Assembly (NCBI RefSeq): GCF_030272615.1
Contig: NC_081414.1
Location: 768,998,153 to 769,062,152 of the forward strand
Source of the DNA: Cryptomeria japonica
Taxonomy: Eukaryota; Streptophyta; Pinopsida; Cupressales; Cupressaceae
Direction: 5' to 3'
Length of the DNA: 64,000 bases
Positions 11,660 to 23,092 of this stretch are shown in pieces (positions within the stretch are counted from its first letter, which is position 1; every line of letters starts with the position of its first letter). A program made the translations under genes and the position numbers. Below the pieces are notes generated by a model, which did not search any database, had not been told where the DNA came from, and saw nothing but the letters and a program-made list of their open reading frames with translations.

Positions 11660-12250
11660 TTTGCTTTGTACTCCTATGCTTATTAAGATGTTTTATGTGT
11701 AAACTTCTTTGTCATGTTAGGACTTTTATGGGTTTAACCCCCTGTGCTCGTGTTTAAGAGGTGACGATCTCTCAGATAATGAACACTTGTATGTAGACAT
11801 TATAAGGTGACGATCTTATGATGTTCAAATCAGTTATCATGTTGGATCTTTGGTATGCCCTAGATGTGCCATGAGTGTGTTGTGGTAAAGCATTTGAATA
11901 AAATGCTAGTGTACATACCACAACTTGAATAAGTTAAGAATTTAACTATTCTCCTATACTTATTCCTAAAGTATTGCGTGTTTAGGCAATACTGATATCA
12001 CATGCTTAGGTGATATCTTGTCATCACAAGTTGATGTGATGAACGTTTGTATCACATGTTTAGGTGGTACTTCATGTCACGTGCTTAGGTGATGTGATTT
12101 TCTATATCAAATGATTGATGATACTTCATGTCACATGTTTAGGTGATATGATCCCCTAGAGAGTCAGATTACGTAAGGAATTTTGATCATTGTTAGAAAT
12201 GTGATGCCAGATATGTTATCTTTCATTTATCTTACCTAGCTAAGAGGGAG
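11660..12250 (+). other. E1 3' untranslated region, short repeats and polypurine tract
   Basis: No ORF. Between about 11990 and 12155 the phrase tcacatg(c/t)ttaggtgat recurs at least four times with its near-complement, making several weak hairpins. The polypurine tract taagagggag (12241-12250) touches the 3' LTR and would prime plus-strand synthesis. Confidence 0.75.
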
Positions 12251-12370
12251 TGTTGATACATGATAGCCTTGGTAAGATAAACACTCCCTCTTACCGAGGC
12301 TATCATGTATCAACACTCCCTCTTAGCTAGGTAAGATAAATGAAAGATAACATATCTAGCATCACATTTC
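12196..12370. repeat. 80-bp inverted duplication across the 3' LTR start
   Basis: Bases 12196-12275 and 12291-12370 are reverse complements with about two mismatches, separated by about 15 bp. The first arm runs through the end of the 3' UTR, the purine tract and the first bases of the LTR, so the second arm is an inverted copy of that junction. The normal LTR sequence resumes at tctctcattcaatc. Confidence 0.9.
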
Positions 12371-12796
12371 AATCATTTGAAAGATAACATATCTAGTCTC
12401 TCATTCAATCATCTATCTTATCGATAGACTATGATAAGACTTCATTTATCATTCCTTCATCTAATGATCATTCTTCGATATATAACCTAACTTATTCCGA
12501 TCAATGTCTAAATTATCGGTTGCAAATCATAAAGCACAAATACTGATTGGTATCAGTTTACCTTGTTAATCATTTGCACACCGATTATTGTCGGTCAAAC
12601 ACGTTAACTACGTAAACACCGATTGTTAACGGGATTATTAAAGACTGCATACCGATACCGATTAGTATCGGTGCATTTGTTAATAATATATACGCCGGTT
12701 AGTATTGGCTCACTTGTTATGATATACACACCGATTAGTAACTTATACATGCCGATTGGTATAAAGGTAAAATGCGATTATGATTCTAAGAGGTGT

Positions 12797-12859
12797 GATC
12801 AAGTAATATCTTGATTGGTCATGTCCATTAGACATGACCGGTCAAGGTATTGCTTGATC
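12797..12859. repeat. Palindromic insert, 29-bp arms
   Basis: The arms gatcaagtaat...ggtcatgtc and gacatgacc...attgcttgatc are inverted, with a 5-bp loop. The insert is absent from the 5' LTR, so it arose after or during this element's insertion, or was lost from the other end. Confidence 0.85.
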
Positions 12860-13166
12860 CTCCTCATTAGCATATATATATATATCAATCGATAATGATG
12901 AGAAGAACATTGAAATCGATAAATGCTCCTTCTCCATCTGCATCATACCAGACAATAATCAGATCCATTATATTAAGAAATAACATATAGAAGAAGAATA
13001 ACCTTGAATATAACTTGCATCTTAAATTGAAAATCGAATAACATTTACATGGTATCAAAGCAAGGTCTAGGCTAGGAGCCCCAAGCACACGAGAGGTGTG
13101 GCTTAAGGGGGGGTGTTGGTGTTGGAAATAAGCCACACCCGGACCGACCATGGACTGGTCCAAGAG

Positions 13167-13237
13167 GGGCCAGTAGCTCAGTGGTAGAGCACTCCAGCAG
13201 CGTTGGAAGGTCCTAGGTTCGAGTCCTAGCTGGTCCA
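13167..13237 (+). tRNA. tRNA-like sequence in E1 3' LTR (probably not functional)
   Basis: Same 71-nt cloverleaf as at 7984-8054, but better preserved: the acceptor GGGCCAG/CTGGTCC pairs at all seven positions, one as G-T. Box A and box B are intact. The anticodon loop is GCAGCGT, again without U33. No T-run terminator follows closely, so an independent pol III transcript would run on. Confidence 0.62.
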
Positions 13238-13252
13238 TGTCTTAACACAAAC

Positions 13253-13754
13253 AAGACTGACATGTGCAAATGCATTGAATTCTTCATCTCACATGATATG
13301 TTTACCATATTGTTCATGAGTAAGATCTTATTTGCAAACAAATGTCCATCTTTGTAGAGCAGTAAATTAGTGAATTCTGATTGAAAATCCATTGGTATTT
13401 AACTATATATTTCATGAGAATAGATTTATTAGATCACTGACAAGAAAGCAACAATCCTTGATAGTAACATAGCTTGTGAATCAAGGGGAGAACTTGTGAC
13501 ATCTGACCAAGGAAGAAGCAGGGCAAAGCATATGGAGAAATGATGACAGTCATAGCTTGCATCTAAACTGTAACTAGGAAGCTTTCCAAAGGGCAGTGAG
13601 GAGTCAAGGACAGTTTATAAACTGTAACGGAGCATGAAAAAGAAGCCATGCATGAATGGTTAGGTGGCATGATACAAGAGGAAAAGTCTTATGCAGTCCC
13701 AAAGGATATGGAAGACAGTGAAAGTGAATAGCATGAGAAGATGACAACAAACCA
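13253..13754. other. Spacer after E1
   Basis: No recognisable gene. Purine-rich sequence resembling 6830-7190 in style, consistent with the other half of the E1 target region. Confidence 0.4.
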
Positions 13755-14176
13755 TGATCAATTTTAACATTCTTTATTGTAGCCATTCATGTTTTGTGAG
13801 AAGCAATTAGCCTGTACTATGGTTTGACTTTGGAATATGTATAGTAATGCCTTAAAGTATGTCCAAGAAAGAATCCATAAAACTGGAATTTATATACTGA
13901 ATCACAATTGTTGAAAAAGAAATATAGTACTTCACAGCAACAAGAGTAAAGCCCTCGTATGCTATTATTGCATATTCACTTTCCTATACTACAAGCAAAA
14001 TCATTCAAATGTGCCTTGAAATGACCAAAAATGTCAATTCATGGTCTGAAAATGGGTTCATATCTGATCACGTAAGCAAGGATTTAAATTATATTTTTCA
14101 AGTTTTTATGCAAAGAATAAATAAATAACATCTATAAAAGAGGACAATCTACTTACATTATGAGAGAACAAATTCA
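13755..14176. repeat. Left copy of a 0.43-kb direct repeat
   Basis: Matches 17487-17933 in the same orientation over its whole length, with indels. Shared phrases include gccattca-gttttgtgagaag and gaaaaagaaatatagtact. It begins tgatcaattttaaca and ends gagaacaaattca. Confidence 0.85.
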
Positions 14177-15865
14177 GATTCAGAAATGCAAAAAGTAATA
14201 CAGCTCTTAACTCCTAACCAGCATCCATTTTTATATTTAAAGAAAATCACCTGAAATCATCTTTGATGTCAACACCAATTGAATGTTCTCACTGTAATGT
14301 TCTTTTATTGGGTAGGTGACAATAACATGAAATACAATTTTTACAATAAAAATTTAAAGGACAATGGAAATCCATGGCTGTTTTGACAAGAAAGATTATA
14401 TACTATACAGCTTGGGATGATATTTACTTTGTGAAGGAGTACACAAATTGCTGCTTACTTTCTCTGAAACCGAAGTTAGCTGTAGACATGGAAGATCCAA
14501 TAGAAAATTCAAGTTCAAGTAGGACATTGGAGCTGAGCAATATGAAAGGGAAGAAAGGGGCACCTCAAAGGTCTTCCTTTGTAGCATCGGTTCCGAAGGC
14601 TCTTCTACAAAATACTACTGCTCCTATTGTTAAGATGAAGTAGATTAAAGTAAAGTTCAAGTCATTTATTGTTCTTTCTACTCGAAACTCTTGCATTAGA
14701 GATGGTAAGAAAGGTGTCCAAAAGAAAGTTTCCACTATTATAAAAGAGCATACAGGGAATCTGGAGGGACGTTTTAACTTAATAGTCCTCCCAACCAGTT
14801 GGTGCTAGTTTAGTTCATACTTTCCATTACAGAGGGAATCATAATGAAAATTTATGCTAGAGAATTTAAGCTCCATCTTATAAGTTGTGGGAAACTATTT
14901 AAATTAATACTCCTAATTGCTATAGGTATAGCAATACAAAGGCTATAGATTGAATATCCCCTATTTGGATTGAGCAGGTATTGCCCATGAACAAGTAAAA
15001 TAGAAGATTATTATTTATATCTACTGTTACAGCTGACCTATTTTCATTTTATTTCACTACCCACGAGCACAAAATAATCGAAAAAAAAATGAGGGGCATG
15101 ACAGATTAACAAGGGTCGTTGTAGGGTAGCATGATCAGTAGTGTAGAACCAGGGCTTCCTTGATCTGAAGTACTTAATTGAAGCACTAATGCAGAAATTC
15201 TAGTGAAATGTAAGTAATAAATAGGACTACAAAGCACTTTGATATTGAATAGGGTTGAATTTTAAAAAATTGAAAAGTTAGATAAACATAAATAAAAAGT
15301 TCAGCAGAAACATTTGGTAACTAATATCGAATTGAGCTTGGCAATAATATCTCCAAGAAGCTATCTCCCAATTTCCAAAGGGGAAAACAAACTTGCCTAA
15401 GTTCAAGCTTCGAACAGTTTTAAATTGCAATTACGTATGGATCTTATCCCACAAAATAGAAAATCAAACTCTACACATTATCAACTCAACCCTTAATAAT
15501 TTATTTAAATTCAAGCATGCATTCAAACAACAGACAAGAAAAAGATCAGTGGGTTTAATACAAAGAAAATTCATACCTTCACTGAAAATGATGGTCTATG
15601 TCAATGAAATTGCACCACTATTAATAATCATGTGCTAGTAACAGAAAAAGATGCAGATGCTTACGATAGTTATATTGTTTATGCGAATAGCATCATTCTT
15701 GAGTACTGTTTAATGATTTTGACTTTTCACTTTTCAGTTCTGTTGCTTGTTTAATGTGGCCGTAGGTTCATTTTAACTAAGCAACAGATAAACGAGTACA
15801 AATTAACATTACTAAACTATTCAAACAATGATAAATAATCAGATATGCATCAAACACCAATAACA
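14177..15865. other. Non-coding sequence upstream of the Tim17 pseudogene
   Basis: AT-rich and without protein similarity I can recognise. The ORF 14374-14643 (89 aa) has a low-complexity Ser and Lys composition and no conserved motif. I see no basis for calling it a gene. Confidence 0.45.
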
Positions 15866-16314
15866 TCAATTGGGACGATCATAGCTTTCCAAATACTGCT
15901 CCCCCTTAGTACGTGAGACGTGAATAATGGCTGCCGCAAAGCCACTTACCAAAGCCAGAGTTGCCGCTGCCTTGGGCCCGTAACGCATCCCAAAAACTCC
16001 TCCAGTACCAGTGCCGACCATGAAAAAATTCCAGGGGTCGTCCTTCTGTCTCACAGAAACTGCTCAACGTGTTAATGAATCAAACAACACAATTCCAGCT
16101 GTAAAACAACAGGCTGACCTTGGGGTATTTATTCTTGCAGCTCGGGTTCTGCTATTAAACGCTCCCGCAAGCCAATGGGGGAATTCAGTCTTGTGGATCC
16201 TCTAATAAAATGATAGAAGCCACCCCCTGCGACTCCTACGCCCAAGGCTTCCCCTGCATCGGATGCAAGCCACTCTAGATAAGGCTCCCGTGTGTCCTCA
16301 GGTGTACTGCTCAT
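15866..16314 (-). pseudogene. Tim17-like mitochondrial import translocase, pseudogene
   Basis: Tim17 is a four-helix inner-membrane subunit of the TIM23 protein-import channel. The N-terminal piece (16314-16129) reads DTREPYLEWLASDAGEALGV then GGGFYHFIRG, like the Tim17 start. The next frame gives ARINTPRS and GIVLFDSLTR, matching the NAPR-GGSF and GGLFSTFDC blocks. Then comes VRQKDDPWNFFMVGTGTGG, matching the signature RQKEDPWN. The last open piece ends at 15866. A 1-bp frameshift near residue 48 and a TGA before the RQK block break the frame. There is no intron, so a retrocopy or decayed intronless paralogue is possible. Confidence 0.75.
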
Positions 16315-17486
16315 GATGCTCCAAACTTGATATCCTACTCTGCCACAAATTTGAAAAGAAGATTAAATATATATTATTCTGAAAATGAAGAACTAAATTC
16401 AACTGTCTTTTTAAAAGACAATTTAAAAACTAGAGTTCTACTTCATTCTATTTTTAGAGATCATGAAAAAAAACTGCAAAAGATTTCATGCTTTGTGAAG
16501 AAATTATCATACCAACAAATTACAATAACAGAAAACTGAAATTGTCTTTTAAAGACGATTCTAAGGATAAAGAAAAAAATCAAAATAAACTAAAACTGTT
16601 TATCAGCTGTTTTATTAAAAATCACAGAAAACGAAAACTAAAAAACCCTAAGACTTCGAGAGATCATGCAGCTCCAGTTTGGATTCCAAACTTCTGTTCA
16701 CCGCCATGCTGCAACTCAATGACTACCATGCATTGTTCTATTTTCAGACTGTCAGTTTAGCTTTAGTCTCCGTTGATTTATTGTTAGTTAGCTGTTGTAG
16801 TATCCATTTAGTTTAGCTTGTCAAATAATTAGAACTGCTGTCATAATTTAGAGTCTTGGGACTGTTTCTATAAGATATTGCAAAAATCTTATGATTGGAA
16901 ATATAGCAACTATATCCGTCAACTACAGATACCAGCAAAATACAATTAACTAGCCTTAGTCTGTAGATATAATCCCAAGGGACATTTGCAAAAAGATGTA
17001 TCGGACAATTCACTTGCTCATCAAACTCAAATAGAAAAATTGAAATTCAAGTTATTTGTAGGTGTTAAACTTCATATCCTCTTTTATTTTTTCTATATTA
17101 TACTATAAAATTAATAATTCAAAAAAATAAGAAAACCCTTCTTAAAAAGCTTTTTGAATTGATTGCTGGACATACATGTGAATGAAGTTCCACCATCAAT
17201 CAAGACTCTGAAACTAGAAGTCTTTAGAGATTTTGAACCAATATGAATTCCTTCTACTTCAAAAAAGTATCATGATCTGAAACACGGTGAAAATTTTAGA
17301 CTTAATCATTATAAAGGGTTTCTAATCGAAGACAAATAATTCTAAAATATGGATGGAAACAACATTCTTGTATAGATGGCACAAAAAAACTCAAGCAGCG
17401 TGTCTACATTTAAACCCCCCAAAATATTACATAATGCACCAAGAAGCCATATCAATTCATGAATTCCAGAAACATGAAACAAACCT
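16315..17486. other. Non-coding sequence downstream of the right edge of the Tim17 pseudogene
   Basis: AT-rich sequence with short Lys/Asn-rich ORFs on the plus strand (16327-16760) that look like chance. It could contain the old Tim17 promoter, but no clear TATA box stands at a fitting distance above 16314. Confidence 0.4.
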
Positions 17487-17933
17487 TGATCAATTTTAAC
17501 ATGCTCTATTGTAGCCATTCACGTTTTGTGAGAAGCAATTTGTCTGTAGTTACACACACATCAAAAAATTTAAAACCTGATGTACAATGGTTTGGAACAT
17601 ATATAGTAATGCCTTAAAAGTATGTCCAAGAAGAAGCAACTGAACTTTATATACGGAATCACAATCGTTGAAAAAGAAATATAGTACTTCACAGCAACAA
17701 GAGTAAAGCACTCGTGCGCTACTATTGCATATTCAATTTCCTACATTGCAAGCAAAATCTTTCAGATGTGCCCTAAAATAGCCGAAAATGTCAATTCATG
17801 GTCTGAAAATGGGCTCATATCTGACCACAAAAGCATGAGTTTAAACTATATTTGTTCAAGTTTGTATGAAAAAAAAGAAAAAAAAAATCTATGAAAGAGG
17901 GCAGTCAACTTACAGTATCAGAGAACAAATTCA
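17487..17933. repeat. Right copy of a 0.43-kb direct repeat
   Basis: Counterpart of 13755-14176. It has an extra stretch around 17545-17580 that the left copy lacks. Similarity fades beyond 17933, so this is not a simple 3.7-kb tandem duplication. Confidence 0.85.
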
Positions 17934-18296
17934 CAAGAGGGTTATAGATAGAAAGTTGCTTCCAGCTTTTCAACAAATGAAACAATGGCCATGTAATGCC
18001 CGCCAAAATGCCCTAGAGAAACTAACCAACTAACAAGGAAAATAGAGATAATTTTTTTTAAATGATCTAATACAACACATGTAAGCTTAAGATAAACATA
18101 TACATCCAAAATTAAACTCACATCACATAGACTAACTTTCCCTAGGGTATTTCAATGTCATTACTTAACATATCATTATAAACAACATCATAAAACCTTA
18201 CAACTTCTTTTTTACATTAAACTCAATATTGAATACAACTAAGATCATAGGCAAATAACTATTTTACTAAACCATCATACATACATGAAGACATTC
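17934..18296. other. Flank of the 39-kb nest
   Basis: Non-coding. A possible LTR start, tgtaatgcccgcc, lies at about 17994, which would make this part of a still older element into which G1 inserted. No partner is visible. Confidence 0.35.
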
Positions 18297-18301
18297 CATC
18301 T

Positions 18302-19125
18302 TGATGCAGCCATAACCGGTAAAAACCCTCAAAAGAGTCAACCGGCTTATGCAGCAAGAGAGACACAACGAAAGCAACAAGAAAACATAACAAATTCACA
18401 TAAACAGATCATATTATAGCCTTAGAACTTCCGGCAATCATCCGACAATCTTCATATTATCATCAAAGAACGTCCGGTAGTTTACCGATTACATGCAGAC
18501 TTCAAGCTAGATACAGTCCGACCGGGACTCTAAGAGTCAACCGGATCACAACATGCGAATCTCAATCCTTATTCTGAGTTCTACTTTCTCTGCCCCTACA
18601 AATGAATGCATGATAACATATTTATACCCATTGGAACACTTTTGAGTCGGCCTCATAAGATTACATTCACCAATGCAGGAAAATGAAACGTGTAATTAGG
18701 TCAGCCCTAAGAATTAAGAAATCTTTTCGGAAAATAACAACCAAGTGATGTGATTCAGTAGGAAGGTCGGCCCACACGCCAAAGAACGTCGGACAAGACC
18801 CAAGATGGATACACACGCCAAGAATCACGCCGACAATGAAGGAAAACCAACCGATAAGCACAAGAACTGTCCCGAAACCTAGAAACAATCAACCGAAAGC
18901 GATAACTGACCAGAAAAGAACCCAAATGAACTAAAAATCTGGAATCAAGCACATGAAACCGTCTAGAAACCAAAAATAAGATCTGCCATGAAGAACAAGC
19001 AACTACCGATACATACCGGTAAGAACACAGAAAACTGCACAAAAGAACTAAACAAAAACAAACTGAAAGGAAATAGTTTTTGGTTGATGCAAGATTGCTC
19101 ATTGACTGGGGATGCTCCTGCATCA
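18302..19125 (-). repeat. G1 3' LTR (824 bp)
   Basis: Ends are TGATGCAG.../...CTGCATCA, an 8-bp inverted match. On the minus strand a TATA box, TATAAATATG, lies at 18617-18626. The sequence matches 56441-57261 throughout. The ORFs 18667-19174 lie mostly inside it and are not genes. Confidence 0.92.
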
Positions 19126-19719
19126 GACAACCCAGGTAGAAAAAGATGTTCCATGAGAGACAACTCATGAACATCTAAAAGGATTCGGAATGAAGATCCC
19201 ATGCTCATTTCTGATCCAAACATCTTCCTTATCTGGCAACCCCTTTTTTAGCTCCTCTAGTGCCTCAACCGGCTTCTCTAACCTCTGACTCTTTGTTTCC
19301 CTTTCTTTGCTTCAGATCTGCATATTGTCTTTGTTTTTGCAACTCTGATTTGGTTTTGCCACAAGACTTCATCTGGTTTGTCACCATCAGCTCTCTGTCA
19401 ACCGGTTTCATCTGTCCTTCAGGTTCAACTGTAAGATCCTTTTGCAAGCTCTTGTCACCCTTCGGTATAACCTCTGCAACTGGTTCTATCAGATCTTTCT
19501 TCAAACCCTCTAGTATAACTTCTGCAACCGGTTCTATCAAACCTTCCAATATAACCTCTGCCACCAGTTTCTCAGTATTGCAACTTCTCTCAGGACTCAG
19601 ATTCTTCACCTCCTCTTTCTCCTTCAAAGAAATCAATGTAAACTTGTGTCCATCCTTTTCAATAGTAACTAGGTTTCTTCTACAGTCATAAATAGATCCT
19701 CTATCATATTGCCAAGGTT
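19126..19719 (-). pseudogene. G1 protease end and acidic linker
   Basis: The minus-strand frame continues the protease broken by E3: KPWQYDRGSIYDCRRNLVTI, matching the usual LGRPWQxD block. It runs into LISLKEKEE and an acidic linker with a roughly 13-residue repeat (EPVAEVILEGL) seen three times. In relatives the linker precedes RT. Here it decays and meets the 3' LTR at 19125 with no RT and no purine tract. Confidence 0.8.
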
Positions 19720-19724
19720 TTCCC

Positions 19725-21466
19725 TGTTAGACACAATGGATCACTGAGAGGGGGCTGAATCAGTGTTTTAAAAGTTTTTAATTAATCAGAGCTATACCGG
19801 TTCAATATGAGATACACAAGATGTAGACCGGTTACCAAAGCAATGCAAATAGTGTGTGTAGGAGAAATAGCTAAAGAATTAATAAATCACACACATGAAG
19901 ATGCAACACATAGCACCAGATGTATGAGGACAACTCAATGTGGGAAAAACCTCGGTGAGAATAGTTGTTGGAGATCTTTTGCTCCAATCCAACCTCACAA
20001 TGAAAAGATTTGATTACAAATTTTAAGGCACCAACCCAAGGAGCACCAACCCTTGATTTATGAGCATCAACTCAAAGGAGCACCGATCCCTACACAATTT
20101 ATAGGCTACAACCTAAAGGAGCTACAACCCCAGCACTAAGCATCTACTCAGTGAAAATAATATGAAAAACTCAGATATACAAATGAGATCCTTACTGCAA
20201 ATGAAGTTTTGCAACCCTTCAAAGCTCTACCCTACCGGATTCTATCTTACCGGTTTGTATCAGCTCAACACACACTGCAACTTAACCTTTCTGCTGGTTC
20301 TAACTCTGCTTTATCTTCTCTCTCTCTGTTCTGCTGAATTCAAATCACACTTGGTTACTCTCTATCAGGTATTGCTTCTTTCAGTTTGTCACCTCTGCAT
20401 TCTATGCTCACTTTGCCAGTTTGTTCCTTACATCAGTTTACCCTGCTTCTCCTTACTGTTACAATCTTCACTCACAAACACTTCAAGTGTTTTTCTCTTT
20501 GGCTCTTAGATAAAAATTTCACACTATTCTTTTCCCTTCAGTAGCACCACAATCTGTCTTAGGTCACCATATTTAAACTAAAGCATTCCCGCCAAAAACC
20601 AATTCAAACAGAGGGTGGCTAGGGTTTCCTTCTCTCGACCAAATCTGCATCCAATCTGATCCGATCCATCTTGGATCACACACCCGCATTGGAGGAATAA
20701 GCCATCACACATTTTCCATCTATCCAAAGTATGTTTGCGAAAAATAGCAAACCTGACCATGATTTCCGACCTTGAAATCTGTCGACTCATTTATGACCCA
20801 GCTATTTCCTTCTCGAGGTCCTCTTGCAATCCGATTTCCTTGCTTCGATCCAGGCACCAACAACTCCCTAATCTTTCTCTATCGTTCATTCTTCCTCGAG
20901 CCGCGTCAATCTGTTATCGACCCGTGATTTGTGGCTGTTTCATTTAATGTCGACTAACTACTCCAACAACCATGTCGATGGAAAATTCACTGACCTCTGC
21001 ATGCTCGCCACCTCAGCTCCATGTGGCATCACATCGGCATACACTCACTTCATTGACACAAGGTCGGTTTAAACTTGAACATTCAACAAACTCATACCGA
21101 CACAAGCCCTTACTAGTGAGACCTCCTGCTGCTAACCGAGGGTGTACACTACACCGGTAGCACAACTTCACCTCTAGTGGTTTGTGATCTCTTTGTCGCT
21201 CTACCTCTTTATCACAAACATTATCACAAGCAAACAACCAACCTTTATACCGGTTACAACTTGTTATGCCAACACACAACTTCATATCACCTCTTACCTG
21301 AGATGTCACTTACAGTCTCAATACCTGCTTGTCTTCCACCATACCAGTTGACAAGCCTTCATGTTAATCTTCCTTATGCTGGTTCAATCTTCTTCATACC
21401 GGGTTGACATACCTCTACTAGTAGCTTGGAATACCGGTTGACATCAATGACAACTCAATGCCAACA
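19725..21466 (-). repeat. E3 3' LTR (1742 bp)
   Basis: On the minus strand it starts TGTTGGCATTGAG next to the purine tract and ends GTGTCTAACA. It is rich in the tetranucleotide accggt. ORFs inside it (19807-21407) have counterparts in the other LTR and are not genes. Confidence 0.92.
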
Positions 21467-21483
21467 ATCTCCCCCTTTGGCAT
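21467..21483 (-). other. E3 polypurine tract
   Basis: Minus-strand GCCAAAGGGGGAGAT directly before the 3' LTR. It primes plus-strand DNA synthesis. Confidence 0.85.
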
Positions 21484-21684
21484 TGATGTCAACATTGTCT
21501 GTTCTGATTTCTCTCCCCCTTTGACAGCAATGGCAAAGGGAACCTTAGCGTGACACCAATAATCTCTCCCTTGGCTATACCCGGTTAGGACACAATCTCC
21601 CCCTATGTCCATGCTTCATGATTCAAGAGTCATAAGATAGTAACAATGGTTGACTCCCCTTGAATCATACATCCTCCTACACAT

Positions 21685-23087
21685 TTAAGTGTTGCCGGAT
21701 GGTGGGACAACTCCCATCTTTTGTCTCAAGTACTCAAATGGACCTAAAGGAAGTGGCTTGGTAAATATGTCAGCAATCTGCTCACCAGTTGGAACATATT
21801 CAACTATGACCTCCTTGTCTGCTACCTTCTCCCTCAAGAAGTGATACTTGATTGCACAGTGTTTTGTTCTTGAGTGCATTACTGGATTCTTGGAGATGTT
21901 GATTGCACTTGAGTTATCACACCGGATTGGAATAGGATTCGGTATCTTTGCCTGTATGTCCTTCAATGTTTGCTTCATCCATAGCACTTGTGAGCAACAT
22001 GTAGCAGCAGCTATATATTCGGCCTCAGCAGTGGATAATGACACTGAGTCTTGCTTCTTGTTGTGCCATGATACAACCTGGTCTCCTAAGTAGAAAGAAT
22101 CTCCACTTGTACTTTTTCAGTCATCAATACTTTCTACCCAATCTGCATCAATATAAGCCTGCAAAGAGAAGTCTCCTTTCTGTGGATACCGCAGGCCATA
22201 GCTAATAGTTCCTTGCAGATACCTGAAGATTCTTCTGATTGTATTTAGGTGAGACTGTTTAGGAGTAGCTTGTAATCTTGCTACCATGCAAACAACTTGT
22301 ACAATATCCGGTCTAGATGCTGTTAAATATAACAGACTACCAATCATAGACTTATACAATGTTTGATCAACTTCCGGTGACTCATCTAGTTTGCTCAACT
22401 TACAACCGGTGACCATGGGAGTACTTACCAGTTTGTTGTCCTCCATTTGAAATTTCTTCAGCATGTCTTTCACATACTTGGTTTGGGAGATGAAAATCCC
22501 TTTCTCCTGCTATGAGATCTGCAATACAAGAAAATAGGACAACTCACCCAGCATGGACATCTCAAATTCTGTCTTCATCTGATCTGCAAAATCTTTGCAC
22601 ATGATGTCCTTGTCGCCACCAAAGATAATATCATCCACATATACAACCACTATAATCATGCGATCTCCATTTATCTTGACATACAAGTTACTGTCTGCAT
22701 TCCCTTTGTGGAATCCTTGCTCTTTCAAGTATTTATCCAACCGGGAACCATGCTCTGGGAACTTGCTTTAAACCATACAAGGCTTTCTTCAACCGACATA
22801 CGAAACTCTAATCATCATGCAAAAGATAACCCTCCAGTCATTCCATATATACCTCTTCTTCAAGGTTACCATTAAAAAAGGCAGATTTGACGTCCATTTG
22901 TTAGACCTTGTAACCTTTATAGGCAGAGAAAGCTAAAAACATTCTTATTGCCTCTAACCTAGCAACCAGTGCAAAGGTTTCTTCGAAGTCAATACCTTCC
23001 ACTTGAGCATATCCTTTGCAAACTAACCTTGCTTTATGCAGGATTATATTGCCTTCTTCATTCATCTTATTCTTGTAGACCCACTTG
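21685..23087 (-). pseudogene. E3 reverse transcriptase and RNase H
   Basis: From [15 protein letters not shown] (23087) the frame runs through [30 protein letters not shown], the polymerase motif VYVDDIIFGG and the tail GSLLYLTASRPDI. RNase H follows with YIDADWVESIDD, STAEAEYIAAA, RCDNSSAINISKNP and DIFTKPLP, ending in VVPPSGNT at 21685. At least four stops or shifts interrupt it. Catalytic residues are otherwise kept. Confidence 0.9.
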
Positions 23088-23092
23088 GTACC

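Larger units (their letters stand above)
7197..13247 (+). mobile_element. E1: Ty1/copia element with tRNA-like LTRs
   Basis: A 6.05 kb element with LTRs at 7197-8064 and 12251-13247. The 5-bp TSD caaac is exact (7192-7196 and 13248-13252). Order on the plus strand is LTR, tRNA-iMet primer site, gag, protease, integrase, RT, RNase H, purine tract, LTR, which is the copia order. The pol region has stops, frameshifts and a deletion of the RT N-terminus, so it cannot move by itself. The TSD shows that the tRNA-like module at each LTR end is part of the LTR that integrated. Confidence 0.93.
12251..13247 (+). repeat. E1 3' LTR (997 bp)
   Basis: Begins TGTTGATACATG and ends GTCTTAACA before the TSD caaac. 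It matches the 5' LTR except for the inverted duplication at its start, a 63-bp palindromic insert (12797-12859) and a shorter TA run. Confidence 0.93.

Noticed and set aside
12885-13238. Minus-strand ORF of 117 residues (and its partner 7703-8020)
   Set aside because: It is read antisense through the tRNA-like sequence and LTR of E1. The pair of copies reflects the LTR duplication, not a gene.
14374-14643. 89-residue ORF as a small host gene
   Set aside because: Low-complexity composition, no motif, and an overlapping ORF on the other strand of similar length.
15866-16314. Two-exon functional Tim17 gene
   Set aside because: No GT...AG intron bridges the frameshift, and the TGA lies inside a conserved block.
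13755-17933. Direct repeats as LTRs of one element carrying Tim17
   Set aside because: Flanks aacca and caaga do not match, no primer site or purine tract adjoins, and similarity passes beyond the TG end.
17994-18296. Start of another LTR element (tgtaatgcccgcc)
   Set aside because: Only one end is visible and no internal domain or partner can be found in the window.
18302-19125. Solo LTR
   Set aside because: The right flank gacaa does not match catct, while the partner LTR at 56441-57261 has catct on its far side. The two are the ends of one element.
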